Assembly: GCF_009184865.1 (NCBI RefSeq)
Contig: NZ_CP045096.1
Coordinates: 3,410,001-3,474,000, forward strand
Length of the DNA stretch: 64,000 nt
Source of the DNA: Streptomyces phaeolivaceus
GTDB lineage: Bacteria; Actinomycetota; Actinomycetes; Streptomycetales; Streptomycetaceae
Reading direction: 5' to 3'
How positions within the stretch are numbered: position 1 is the stretch's first letter; each line of letters begins with the position of its first letter. The notes beneath the pieces were generated by a model that saw only the letters and a program-made list of their open reading frames with translations, was not told where the DNA came from and searched no databases. Positions 16,510-24,679 of the stretch are shown here, piece by piece. The translations under genes and the position numbers were made by a program.

Positions 16510-17645
16510 CCAGCACCCTGCACACCGGGGTGAGCACCACCCTGCGCGCCGAACTCTGCACCGACGAGGGCGAGTTCGGCGAGCTGGCCGAGGCCTGGGA
16601 CCGTCTGTACCGGCGGTGCGGCGCGGCCACCCCGTTCCAGAACCACGCCTGGCTGCACTCCTGGTGGCTGTCGTACGGCACCCCGGGCAGGCTCCGGCTG
16701 GTCGTGGTCCGGGACGGCGCCGAGCTGCGCGCGGTCGCCCCGCTGATGCTCGTGCGGCGCCCGCTGCCCGCCCTTGTCCCGCTCGGCTGCCCGATCTCCG
16801 ACTTCGCGGATGTGATCGTCGACGACGAGTACGCCGAACAGGCGTCGGCCGCGCTCGCCGAGGGGCTGTCCGCCGCTGCCCGGACCGCGCTGATCGACTT
16901 CCGCGAGGTACGGCCGGGCGCCGCCGTCGAACGGATCTACGACTACTGGCGGGGTCCGCGCCGCAAGGTGGCCGACTCGGTCTGTCTGGAGCTGCCCGCG
17001 CAGCCCATGGACGAGCTGCTCAAACGGCTGCCCAACTCCCGGGCCCAGCGGGTGCGCGCCAAGCTCCGCAAGCTCGGCGACCTCGGTATCGAACCGCGTG
17101 CCGTACGCGCCGACGAGGTGGACGCGGCGCTGCGGACCATGCTGGAGCTGCACCGGCTCCAGTGGCAGGACCGCAAGGTGACCACCGAGCACATGCGGCC
17201 CCGTTTCTCGGAGCATCTGGCGCGCTCGGTCGGGCCGATGGTGCGCTCGGGGGACGCCGTGGTGACCGAGTTCCGGCTGGGCGACGACGTCCTGGCCGTC
17301 GACGTCACCCTGCTCTCGCGGAAGCTGGCGGGCGGCTACCTCTACGGCGCCCATCCACACCTGCGCGAACGCAAGGCGGATGTGGCCACCATGCTGCTCA
17401 ACGCCTGCGCCGCGCAGGTCGGCTCCGGCGCCCACCAGGTGCTGAGCCTGTTGCGGGGCGCCGAGCCGTACAAGCTGCGCTGGCGCCCGGACACGGTCGT
17501 CAACCAGCGGCTGCTGCTGGCCCGCCGCCGGACCGCCCCGATCCTGTCGGCGGTCGCCTGTGACGCGGCGGCCCGCTGCCGGGGCAAGGAACTGGTCCGC
17601 CGCTGGCGAGCCCGGAAGGAACGCGATGCCGGCGGCGGGGGGTGA
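16506..17645 (+). CDS. FemAB/GNAT-like acyltransferase of the polysaccharide operon
   Basis: This 379-residue protein resembles the BioF2/FemAB-like acetyltransferase family, which carries a duplicated GNAT fold. Supporting segments are TPFQNHAWLHSWWLSYG, RLVVVRDGAELRAVAPLML near the N-terminus, and GDDVLAVDVTLLSRKLAGGYLYGAHPHLRERK in the second half. Members of this group acylate glycans or add amino acids to cell-wall sugars; the substrate here is not deducible. The GTG overlaps the upstream stop. It is the last gene of the coupled rightward run and converges on the GH26-like gene. Confidence 0.78.
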   Translation: MTSTLHTGVSTTLRAELCTDEGEFGELAEAWDRLYRRCGAATPFQNHAWLHSWWLSYGTPGRLRLVVVRDGAELRAVAPLMLVRRPLPALVPLGCPISDFADVIVDDEYAEQASAALAEGLSAAARTALIDFREVRPGAAVERIYDYWRGPRRKVADSVCLELPAQPMDELLKRLPNSRAQRVRAKLRKLGDLGIEPRAVRADEVDAALRTMLELHRLQWQDRKVTTEHMRPRFSEHLARSVGPMVRSGDAVVTEFRLGDDVLAVDVTLLSRKLAGGYLYGAHPHLRERKADVATMLLNACAAQVGSGAHQVLSLLRGAEPYKLRWRPDTVVNQRLLLARRRTAPILSAVACDAAARCRGKELVRRWRARKERDAGGGG

Positions 17646-17667
17646 GCCGCCCGCCGCCGGCGCCGGA

Positions 17668-19050
17668 TCACCGGTAGCGCGCCCACCAGTCCGTGCGGAT
17701 GCAGAGCTTCCCGCCGATCCAGTACTCCACCCAGTCGCCCAGTTCCAGCGGCGAGCAGTTCGGCGGACGTACGGGCGTGGTGGGAGCCGGCTTGGGCGTG
17801 GGGGTGGGCGTCGGGGTGGGCGTGGGAGTGGGTGCGGGCTTCGGGGTCGCGGTGGCGTCCGTGTCACGGCCGAAGAGCATCGACCGGTACACCTGCGCCG
17901 CCTGCGGGTTGCTCGCGCACTGCCAGACACCGTGCGGGCAGTAGTCCGTGAGCGTGTTGTAGAGCGGCTTGTGCTCGTCCATCCAGGCGAGCATGCGCCT
18001 CATGTACTCCGGGTTGTCACCGTTGCGGAAGAGTCCCCATTCCGCATAGGAGATGGGCTTCTTGTGCTCCTTCGCGAAATCGACGTGCGCCTGCAGACCG
18101 TACGGCTCCTTCACCTGTTCGTCGAACGTGATGCCGCGCGGCTGGTCGTAGGAGTCCATGCCGATGATGTCGACCGTGTCGTCCCCCGGATAGCACTGCG
18201 TCCAGGGAATGGCGTCCCGGCCTCTGTTCGGGGTCCAGTCGAACTTGAATTTCTGGCCCGGCACCGCGCGCATCGTGGTGACGATCCTGTTCCAGTACTT
18301 CCTCCAGTTCTCCGGGTCGGGCCCGCAGCGATGGGTGTACGTGATGCCGTTCATCTCCCAGCCGAGCACGATCACCGTGTCCGGGATCCTCAACTCGACC
18401 AGCCGCTCCGCGAGTCGGCGGTAGTGGCGGTCGAACTCACCGGCGGCGGCGCGGCGCAGCAGCCCACGCACCTCGGCGTCGGAGACGCCCTCCTCGTTGC
18501 GCTCCATCATGGGCACGTTGAGGACGAACATCCGGTCGTCCTCGTCGCGCCGCCACTCCGCCCAGGAGTCCAGGAAGCCGGGCAGGCCCTCGATGTTGGA
18601 CCAGCGGTCGCCCGGCAGGTAGGTGTGCGCCACCCGCAGGTCGGAGCCGCCCAGCCAGTCGCTCAGTTCGGCGATCCGGGCGACACCGCGCGGCCCGTAG
18701 TGCAGATAGGCGCCGATGGCCGGCAACTGCTCGGGGGCCTTCGGGGTCTCGGAGGGAGTGGCCGGCACGGGTGTCGGGACGGCCGGGGCCGGGGTCACGG
18801 CGGCGGGTGCCGCCGGAACCGTGGGGGTGATCGGAGCCGCCGGGGCGGCGGGTGTCTGGGGGACGGCCGGTGCCGGTGGTGTCTGGGGGACGGCCGGTGC
18901 CGGTGGGTCGGTCACCCGGGTCACCATCGCGCCCACGGCGTACACCGGGACCGACGCGAGGGCGAACGTCGTGACCACGCCGGCCGCGATGAGCGCCAGC
19001 CGTCTGTTGCGGGGCCGCCTGTGGCGGGCCCGTCGCTGCTGTGGAGCCAT
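17668..19050 (-). CDS. membrane-anchored GH26-like glycoside hydrolase
   Basis: This protein has 460 residues from the ATG at 19050, which has GAGGGGA upstream; an in-frame GTG nine codons earlier is the alternative. It has a basic N-terminus, one hydrophobic segment (about 18-39), a Pro/Ala/Thr linker (about 45-110), and a beta/alpha-barrel domain similar to GH26 endo-mannanases. Likely catalytic acids are Glu232 (VLGWEMNG) and Glu337 (ISYAEWGLF). A TPTPTP linker leads to a Cys-containing C-terminal module. Placed opposite the exopolysaccharide genes, it may trim or release the polymer, but mannan or another wall glycan could also be the target. Confidence 0.85.
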   Translation of the reverse strand: MAPQQRRARHRRPRNRRLALIAAGVVTTFALASVPVYAVGAMVTRVTDPPAPAVPQTPPAPAVPQTPAAPAAPITPTVPAAPAAVTPAPAVPTPVPATPSETPKAPEQLPAIGAYLHYGPRGVARIAELSDWLGGSDLRVAHTYLPGDRWSNIEGLPGFLDSWAEWRRDEDDRMFVLNVPMMERNEEGVSDAEVRGLLRRAAAGEFDRHYRRLAERLVELRIPDTVIVLGWEMNGITYTHRCGPDPENWRKYWNRIVTTMRAVPGQKFKFDWTPNRGRDAIPWTQCYPGDDTVDIIGMDSYDQPRGITFDEQVKEPYGLQAHVDFAKEHKKPISYAEWGLFRNGDNPEYMRRMLAWMDEHKPLYNTLTDYCPHGVWQCASNPQAAQVYRSMLFGRDTDATATPKPAPTPTPTPTPTPTPKPAPTTPVRPPNCSPLELGDWVEYWIGGKLCIRTDWWARYR

Positions 19051-19223
19051 GTCCGCTCCCCTCTCCGCTTTCTTCACTTCACTGCTTTCCGCCGCCGATT
19101 TCCACCTACTGACAATCAGTCATACGAATATGAATTCCGCCAACTGGGGCTCCGGCCTTCGGGTGCCCGAATCGCCCGCACGGGTGACCCGACGTCAAAG
19201 AAATGTGCGAGGACCCTGTCGAA

Positions 19224-20543
19224 ATGAACGTGTCGCCGCTCGACACCCGCGTTCCGGCCGTTCTGCTGCGGACGGACCGGAATCCCTTCCACCACGGAAC
19301 CCTGGGAGCCGTACGGTCCTTGGGCCGTGCCGGGGTGGAGGTGCATCTGGTCGCCGACTGCGCGGGAAGCCCCGTCCGCAGCTCGCGGTTCCTCCGCGCC
19401 ACCCACACCCCGCCCCGGCTCGGCGCCCGTCCCGAGGAATTCGCCGCCGTCCTGCGCCGGGTGGCGGACCGGGTCGGCCGGCGGGCCGTCCTGGTCCCCC
19501 TGGACGACGCGAGCGCCGTGGCCGTCGCGCGGCTGCGCGGGGAACTGACGGACGGTTATCTGCTGCCGGACGGTCCCGCCGCGCTCGCCGAGCAGGTCGC
19601 CGACAAGGCCGAACTGGCCGCCCTGTGCGCACGTCTGGACCTCCCGCACCCGGCGACGGCGCTCCCCGACAGCCCGGCGGAGGCCGCGGCGGCGGCCCGG
19701 GAGCTGGGCCTGCCGGTGGTCGCCAAGTGGAGCCGCCCATGGCTGCTGCCGGCCGACGCGGGCCTGCGCAGCACCACGGTGGTGCGCTCCGCCGGGGAGG
19801 CGGCGGCCCTGTACCGCCGCTCACCGCAGGCGGGCAGCCGGCTGCTCCTCCAGGCGTTCCTGCCACCGGGGCTCGACCGCGACTGGTTCTTCCACGGGTA
19901 CGCCGACCGCGCCGGGGCCGTACGCGGCGGCGGTCCCGGCCGGAAGCTGGGCGCCTGGCCGCCCGGCGCGGGCCTGACCACCGTCGGCCGCTGGACCCCC
20001 AACCCGGAGGTGCGGGACCTCGCCGAGCGGCTGACCGGCGCGCTCGGCTACCGGGGCGTGTTCGACCTCGACTTCCGTCGCGAGGGCCGCACCGGCGCGT
20101 ACCACCTGCTCGACTTCAACCCGCGCCCCGGCGCGCAGTTCCGGCTCTTCACCGACACCGCCGGTGTCGATGTCGTCCGCGCGCTGCACCTGGACCTGAC
20201 GGGCCGCGAGATCCCGGACGGGTCGCCCGTGCCGGGCCGGACCTTCGTCGTGGAGAACTACGCGCCGCTCACCGCGCTGCGCCCGTCCGCCCCGCCGTAC
20301 CCGTCGGTCCGTCCGGGCACGCGCGAACTGGCCTGGTACGCGCGCGACGACCGCGCCCCCGGCCTCGCCCTGTGGTCCCTGTGGCCCCGCCACGCGCTCG
20401 GCCGGCTGCTGGCACCCCGCACGCCCCCTCCCGCCCCGCACGACCGGCCCCCCGGCGAGAACCGGACGGAGAGCCGGGCGGAGAACCGGGCCGGGAGCCA
20501 GGCCGGGAACCGCGCCGAGAACGAGAAAGCGAGCCGCCCGTGA
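19224..20543 (+). CDS. ATP-grasp ligase in the polysaccharide locus
   Basis: This is an ATP-grasp family enzyme of 439 residues from the ATG at 19224, preceded by GAGGA at 10 nt. An in-frame ATG at 19203 would add seven residues but has a poorer site. Visible elements are an N-terminal alpha/beta domain (AVLLRTDRNPFHHGTLGAVRSLGRAGV), the ATP-binding part GLPVVAKWSRPW, and the metal-binding end DLDFRREG...YHLLDFNPRPG. ATP-grasp enzymes make amide or thioester bonds from carboxylates. Here it could attach an amino acid or other acid to a glycan or cell-wall precursor. The C-terminus is low complexity. It is coupled to the FAD enzyme (TGATG). Confidence 0.8.
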   Translation: MNVSPLDTRVPAVLLRTDRNPFHHGTLGAVRSLGRAGVEVHLVADCAGSPVRSSRFLRATHTPPRLGARPEEFAAVLRRVADRVGRRAVLVPLDDASAVAVARLRGELTDGYLLPDGPAALAEQVADKAELAALCARLDLPHPATALPDSPAEAAAAARELGLPVVAKWSRPWLLPADAGLRSTTVVRSAGEAAALYRRSPQAGSRLLLQAFLPPGLDRDWFFHGYADRAGAVRGGGPGRKLGAWPPGAGLTTVGRWTPNPEVRDLAERLTGALGYRGVFDLDFRREGRTGAYHLLDFNPRPGAQFRLFTDTAGVDVVRALHLDLTGREIPDGSPVPGRTFVVENYAPLTALRPSAPPYPSVRPGTRELAWYARDDRAPGLALWSLWPRHALGRLLAPRTPPPAPHDRPPGENRTESRAENRAGSQAGNRAENEKASRP

Positions 20544-21802
20544 TGTACGACCTGCTGGTGGTGGGCGCCGGCCCCTACGGCCTGTCCATCGCGTCCCACG
20601 CCGCGGCGGCCGGGCTCAGCCTGCGCGTCCTCGGCCGGCCCATGGCGTCCTGGCGCGACCACATGCCGTCGGGCATGTTCCTCAAGTCCGAGCCCTGGGC
20701 CTCCAATCTCTCGGACCCGGAGGGGCGTTGGCGGCTGGACGCGTACTGCGCCGAACAGGGCGTCGAGGCCGGGCACGGCCGCCCCATCCCGGTCGGCACG
20801 TTCGCCGCGTACGGCCAGTGGTTCGCCCGCAACGCCCTCCCGCCCGTCGACGAACGGATGGTGACGCGTCTTCAGCGCGGCTGCGGGGCGTTCGAGGCGG
20901 TCCTGGACGACGGCGAGACGGTCCGGGCCCGCACGGTGGCCCTCGCCGTCGGCGTCCTCCCCTTCGTCGAAGTACCGTCCGTACTGCGCGAGTTGAACCC
21001 CACCCTGGTCTCCCACAGCAGTCACCACCGCGCCCTCGACCGATTCCGGGGCCGGGACGTCACGGTGATCGGCGGCGGCCAGGCGGCCCTGGAGACGGCC
21101 GCGCTCCTCGCCGAACAGGGCACCCGCGTCAGGGTGTTGGCTCGCTCCCCCACCCTCCGCTGGAACGACGTCCCACCCCCGCTGGAGCGCCCCCTGTGGG
21201 ACCTGGCCCGCTCCCCGCACAGCGGCCTGGGCTGCGGCTGGCGCAACTGGTTCTACGCGGAACGGCCCGGCTGGTACCGCCGGCTGCCCGAGACGCGACG
21301 GGTCCGGGTCGCCGCATCGGCGCTGGGCCCCGCGGGCGCCTGGTGGGTCCGCGACCGCGTCGAACGGGCCGTCGAGGTACGGCTCGGCCAGGAGGTCGCG
21401 GCGGCGTACGGGACGGGCGGCGGCGTCCGCCTGGAGACGGTGGGCCGCAGCGGCGAACTGACCTCGCTGGACACCGAGCACGTCATCGCGGCCACCGGGT
21501 TCCGGGCCACCTGTGAGCGGCTCGACCCCCTGGCCCGTGACCTCCGCGCGGACCTGGTGCCGCTCGCCGACGGCTCGCCCTCGGTGGGACGGGACTTCGA
21601 GTCCTCGGTCCCCGGCCTGTTCCTCGCGGGTCTCACGACCGCCGCCGGTTTCGGCCCCGCGATGCGCTTCGTTTACGGCGCGTCGTTCACGGCGCCCGCA
21701 CTGGTACGAGGGGTACGGCGGCGACTGCGCGCGGGGGTGCCCGGCGGGCGGATCCCGGTGCCGGGAGCGCGGGCCGACCTGGCCTCCACCGCCGGGTCCT
21801 GA
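20543..21802 (+). CDS. FAD-dependent oxidoreductase / monooxygenase-like
   Basis: This 419-residue flavoprotein has an N-terminal dinucleotide site (VVGAGPYGLSIA) and a second Rossmann site near residue 175 (VIGGGQAALETAALL). The layout fits NAD(P)H-using flavin monooxygenases of the lysine/ornithine N-hydroxylase group. Further family features are WRDHMPSGMFLKS and ATGFR near the C-terminus. The ATG overlaps the ATP-grasp stop (TGATG), so the two probably act in one pathway, perhaps oxidising a small acid or amine that the ligase attaches. Substrate is unknown. Confidence 0.8.
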   Translation: MYDLLVVGAGPYGLSIASHAAAAGLSLRVLGRPMASWRDHMPSGMFLKSEPWASNLSDPEGRWRLDAYCAEQGVEAGHGRPIPVGTFAAYGQWFARNALPPVDERMVTRLQRGCGAFEAVLDDGETVRARTVALAVGVLPFVEVPSVLRELNPTLVSHSSHHRALDRFRGRDVTVIGGGQAALETAALLAEQGTRVRVLARSPTLRWNDVPPPLERPLWDLARSPHSGLGCGWRNWFYAERPGWYRRLPETRRVRVAASALGPAGAWWVRDRVERAVEVRLGQEVAAAYGTGGGVRLETVGRSGELTSLDTEHVIAATGFRATCERLDPLARDLRADLVPLADGSPSVGRDFESSVPGLFLAGLTTAAGFGPAMRFVYGASFTAPALVRGVRRRLRAGVPGGRIPVPGARADLASTAGS

Positions 21803-21850
21803 CCTGCCCGGGTGCCGGAGGCCCACCGCGCCTCCGGCACCCGAGGCGGC

Positions 21851-22852
21851 TCAACGACCGGACGCGGCCCGGCCCCGCCGGTACAGGATGGCCCCACCCG
21901 CGATCAGCGCGAGGCTGGCGGCCCCGGCGGCGGCGAGCGCCTCACGGTCACTGCCGGTCTCGGGGAGCGTGGGCGGCTTGGTGGGCGGGCCGGTCGGCGA
22001 CTCGGTCTCGTGCGGAGGCTTCGTCGGCGGCTTGGTCTCGTGCGGAGGCTTGGTGGGGGGCTTGGTCTCGTGCGGCGGCTTCGTCGGGTGCGGAGACTTG
22101 GTCGGCGGCTGCGACGAGTGCGGGGGCTTCGTCGGGGGCTGCGACGAGTGCGGGGGCTTCGTCGGCGGCTTCGTGGGATGCGGGGAGTGCGCAGGCGGCT
22201 TCGTCGGCTGCGGGGAGTGCGTCGGCGGCTTGGTCTCGTGCGGCGGCTTCGTCGGCGGGTCCGTCGGCGGGTGGTCGCCGTAGCCGCCCTCGGCCTCCTC
22301 GTCGTCCGGGTGGTCGCCGTAGTCGCCCGGGGAATCGTCGTGGCCGCCCTGCGTACCGTCGTCGTTCCCGTAACCGCCGTCGTCCCAGGGGTCCGTGTAT
22401 TCCGTGTACGCGTCGGCCCCCTCGTACGCGCCGTGTCCCGCGAACTCCTCGTACTCCTGGTACTCGGACTCCCACGACTCCTCGGGGTCGGCGACCGGGG
22501 CGGCGTAGCGGGGCTCGGCCACCGGGGCGGCGTACTGCTCGGGCGCGGTCTGCCGCTCGGGGGCGGCCTGGCTCTCCGGGGCGCTGCGGGGGCTCTGCGC
22601 GGTGTGGTCACCGGCGTTGCCGCACTCGTTGCCGAGGGAGGGGTTGCCGGCCGCGACGACGTCGACGGTGTTGCCGCAGACGTTCACCGGAACGGTGACC
22701 GGCACCTCGACCGCGTTGCCCGAGGCGACGCCGGGCGAGTTCGAGGCGGCGCCTTGCGCGCCCGTGTCCGCGAGCACCGGCGTGCCGTAGAGGGACAGCA
22801 GGCCCGTCGTCGCGGCGGCCACGACCATTCTCTTGCGCAGGGTATGGCGCAT
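21851..22852 (-). CDS. long chaplin with one chaplin domain and LPETG wall anchor
   Basis: This 333-residue surface protein has a signal peptide (1-29) and one chaplin domain (about 34-80, Cys59/Cys77). A Pro/Glu-rich stretch follows, then an acidic Tyr/Asp/Gly region (120-195) and a long stalk of THSP, TKPP and PPHETK repeats (196-295). The protein ends in LPETG at 296-300, a hydrophobic helix and RRGRAASGR. The sortase signal predicts covalent anchoring to peptidoglycan, giving nucleation points for short chaplins. I recall the S. coelicolor long chaplins as having two domains and an LAXTG motif, so this variant differs in both. It occupies the chpA position. Confidence 0.93.
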   Translation of the reverse strand: MRHTLRKRMVVAAATTGLLSLYGTPVLADTGAQGAASNSPGVASGNAVEVPVTVPVNVCGNTVDVVAAGNPSLGNECGNAGDHTAQSPRSAPESQAAPERQTAPEQYAAPVAEPRYAAPVADPEESWESEYQEYEEFAGHGAYEGADAYTEYTDPWDDGGYGNDDGTQGGHDDSPGDYGDHPDDEEAEGGYGDHPPTDPPTKPPHETKPPTHSPQPTKPPAHSPHPTKPPTKPPHSSQPPTKPPHSSQPPTKSPHPTKPPHETKPPTKPPHETKPPTKPPHETESPTGPPTKPPTLPETGSDREALAAAGAASLALIAGGAILYRRGRAASGR

Positions 22853-22884
22853 CTCGTTCTCTTCCTGCTCGAAGAAGTGGGAAA

Positions 22885-22924
22885 AGCCGGCCTTGGCGCC
22901 GCTGAGGACACTCCAAGGCCGGCT
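22885..22924 (-). terminator. intrinsic terminator after the short chaplin
   Basis: AGCCGGCCTTGG (22885-22896) and CCAAGGCCGGCT (22913-22924) form a perfect 12-bp stem. On the minus strand it is followed by TTTTCCC. It ends the upstream chaplin transcript and lies in the 5' region of the long chaplin gene. Confidence 0.85.
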
Positions 22925-22962
22925 GAGGCACAGCCGAACGGCTGGTGCGAGGCGTTACGACG

Positions 22963-23196
22963 TCAGTCGTTGACGCACACGTTGCCGGCTGCCGGGTTGA
23001 GCAGCCCGATGATGCTGATGGAGTTGCCGCACACGTTGATCGGAACGTGGACGGGAACCTGCACCACGTTGCCCGAGAGGACACCCGGGGAACCGATGGC
23101 GGCACCCTTGGCGTCCGCGTCGGCGAAAGCCGGGGTGGCAAGACCCACGGCCATGATCACGCCGGCGACGACAGCAGCGCTCTTCTTGAGCTTCAC
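22963..23196 (-). CDS. chpD: short chaplin
   Basis: This 77-residue protein starts at the GTG at 23196, where AAGGGA sits upstream; an in-frame ATG eight codons earlier lacks such a site. Residues 1-26 are a signal peptide. The mature chaplin domain has SPGVLSGNVVQVPVHVPINV, two cysteines 18 residues apart, and GLLNPAAGNVCVND. It is a minimal short chaplin of the hydrophobic amyloid layer. The letter D is inferred only from its place between the long chaplin and the rodlins. Confidence 0.95.
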   Translation of the reverse strand: MKLKKSAAVVAGVIMAVGLATPAFADADAKGAAIGSPGVLSGNVVQVPVHVPINVCGNSISIIGLLNPAAGNVCVND

Positions 23197-23416
23197 GTCA
23201 TTTCCCTTCTCTGCGGTCATGCCTCAATTGACGGCCGAAACCGAGCGAGCACAGCATGAACGGCTCGCATCATGACCTGCAGCCTGCGAAACGAGGAATA
23301 GACACCTGAAGAAACTCAGGAACGCGGGGAGCGGGGTAATTCACTCGATCGCCCCGGGAATTATCGGACTGTCGAATATTCGGCCACTCGAATGGCTCCC
23401 CCGTGGACAGCGGAAG

Positions 23417-23457
23417 GGCCCGGACCGCCCGCATGCACCGCACGGACGGACCGGGCC
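23417..23457 (-). terminator. hairpin terminator after the leftward rodlin
   Basis: GGCCCGG-A-CCG (23417-23427) pairs with CGG-A-CCGGGCC (23447-23457), with one A-A mismatch. It lies about 30 bp beyond the rodlin stop. Confidence 0.6.
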
Positions 23458-23486
23458 GCTTACCGGTTTCCGTTTCCGGTTTCCGG

Positions 23487-23897
23487 TCAGCCGTTCCCGT
23501 TGCCGTTGCCGTTGTCCGAGAGGACCGGGATGTCCGACAGGATGTGCGACAGCGGCTCGTCGCCCTTGGCCTGCGTGGAGTTCTCGGCGCACTGCTGGTT
23601 CTGCGGCGCGGACAGGACCGGGATGTCCTGGAGGGCGATCCCGGCGAGCAGGCCGATGCCGCCGATGTTGCCCTTGACCGGCAGACCGACACAGGGCTTG
23701 TTGAGCGAACCCTGGACGAGGGAGAGCTGCGGGCTCATGTCGCCCTTGGTCGCCGAGTTGCCGAACGCCTGGCTGGCGCCGTTGCCGCTGAAGGAGTTCG
23801 TGCCGCCGTCGTCGGCGAGCGCGTGGGGGGCGGCGGCGGCCGCGAGGCCGGTGATGGAAGCGGCGATCGTAACCGCGGCCATTGCCTTCTTGAGCAT
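23487..23897 (-). CDS. rdlA: rodlin
   Basis: This 136-residue secreted protein has a signal peptide (1-28, cut ALA) and mature motifs [44 protein letters not shown] and [14 protein letters not shown]. The Cys pair is Cys69/Cys103. The tail is a short Asn-Gly repeat. Rodlins organise chaplin amyloid into paired rodlets on aerial hyphae and spores. It is transcribed away from two further rodlin genes. GGAACG precedes the ATG at a normal distance. The symbol follows the order I recall for S. coelicolor and is inferred. Confidence 0.95.
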   Translation of the reverse strand: MLKKAMAAVTIAASITGLAAAAAPHALADDGGTNSFSGNGASQAFGNSATKGDMSPQLSLVQGSLNKPCVGLPVKGNIGGIGLLAGIALQDIPVLSAPQNQQCAENSTQAKGDEPLSHILSDIPVLSDNGNGNGNG

Positions 23898-23943
23898 TTC
23901 GCGTTCCTTTCATGGCGGAACCCGCGGGTCCCTGACGCTGGCA

Positions 23944-23972
23944 GCAACGGCCGTACACCCGCGGCGGTTTCG
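23944..23972 (-). promoter_or_regulatory. possible sigma-BldN promoter of the leftward rodlin
   Basis: On the minus strand, CGAAAC (23972-23967) and CGTTGC (23949-23944) are separated by 17 bp. Each box matches the recalled CGTAAC and CGTTGA consensus at five of six positions; the spacer is 1 bp longer than usual. Confidence 0.45.
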
Positions 23973-24077
23973 GTGCGTCACCCGTTCGGCCCGCTCACGC
24001 CGGCGAATTCCAGTGGACCGAAAACGCTCCGCGCGCCCCGCCGCCACTCCTTCGCATGGGCCGACGGAGTGAATCAG

Positions 24078-24105
24078 AGCAACTGTGGAGTCCGGCGGAA
24101 GTTGT
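24078..24105 (+). promoter_or_regulatory. possible sigma-BldN promoter of the second rodlin
   Basis: AGCAAC (24078-24083) and AGTTGT (24100-24105) are exactly 16 bp apart. The conserved cores AAC and GTTG fit the BldN pattern, but each box has two mismatches. It lies about 45 nt upstream of the GTG start. Confidence 0.4.
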
Positions 24106-24151
24106 CCATGGCGCTCCGGTGGAAACGGGTTTTTCCAGAAGGGAATCGCAA

Positions 24152-24562
24152 GTGATCAAGAAGCTCATGGCCGTGACCACGATCGCCGCCTCCGTGGTCG
24201 GAGCCTCGGCCGCGTCCGCGCCCCAGGCGCTCGCCGACGACGGCGGCACCACGACCTTCAGCGGCAACGGCGCCGAGCAGGTGTACGGCAACTCGGCGAC
24301 GTACGGCAACATGAGCCCGCAGATGGCTTTGATCCAGGGCTCGTTCAACAAGCCCTGCATCGGCCTGCCGGCCAAGCTCAACCTCGGTGGCATCGGGCTG
24401 CTCGGGCTCGCCCTCCAGGACATCCCGGTCCTGTCGGCGCCGCAGAACCAGCAGTGCACCGAGAACTCCACGCAGGCCAAGGGCGACGAGCCGCTGTCGC
24501 ACCTGCTGTCGGACATCCCGATCCTCTCGGACAACGGCAACGGCAACAACAACGGCAAGTAG
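24152..24562 (+). CDS. rdlB: rodlin
   Basis: This 136-residue secreted rodlin begins at a GTG with AGAAGGGAA upstream. It has a signal peptide (1-28), the mature start DDGGTTTFSGNGAEQVYGNS, the Cys pair Cys69/Cys102, and the C-terminal NGNGNNNGK. Its mature N-terminal half is the most divergent of the three rodlins here (Tyr and Glu substitutions), while its C-terminal half is nearly the same as the third rodlin. It is divergent from the first rodlin and in tandem with the third. The symbol is inferred from position. Confidence 0.94.
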   Translation: MIKKLMAVTTIAASVVGASAASAPQALADDGGTTTFSGNGAEQVYGNSATYGNMSPQMALIQGSFNKPCIGLPAKLNLGGIGLLGLALQDIPVLSAPQNQQCTENSTQAKGDEPLSHLLSDIPILSDNGNGNNNGK

Positions 24563-24603
24563 CACCCCGATAAGCCTCCTAATGCGCCAATGGGGGCAAT
24601 CTA

Positions 24604-24631
24604 CGCAACCGTTGGCCGGGCGCCCGGTTGA
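24604..24631 (+). promoter_or_regulatory. probable sigma-BldN promoter of the third rodlin
   Basis: CGCAAC (24604-24609) and GGTTGA (24626-24631) are 16 bp apart, each with one mismatch to the recalled CGTAAC and CGTTGA boxes. Transcription would start about 40 nt before the ATG at 24680, so this gene likely has its own promoter rather than relying on the upstream rodlin. Confidence 0.55.
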
Positions 24632-24679
24632 TCAGGGCGCAACTCCGCAACGGAGTCCGCTTTCCGAAAGGGATCGAAC

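Noticed and set aside
22935..22959. sigma-BldN promoter for the long chaplin
   Set aside because: CGTAAC is exact on the minus strand (22959-22954), but the nearest CGTTCG is only 13 bp away and transcription would run straight into the terminator at 22885-22924. The match is not convincing.
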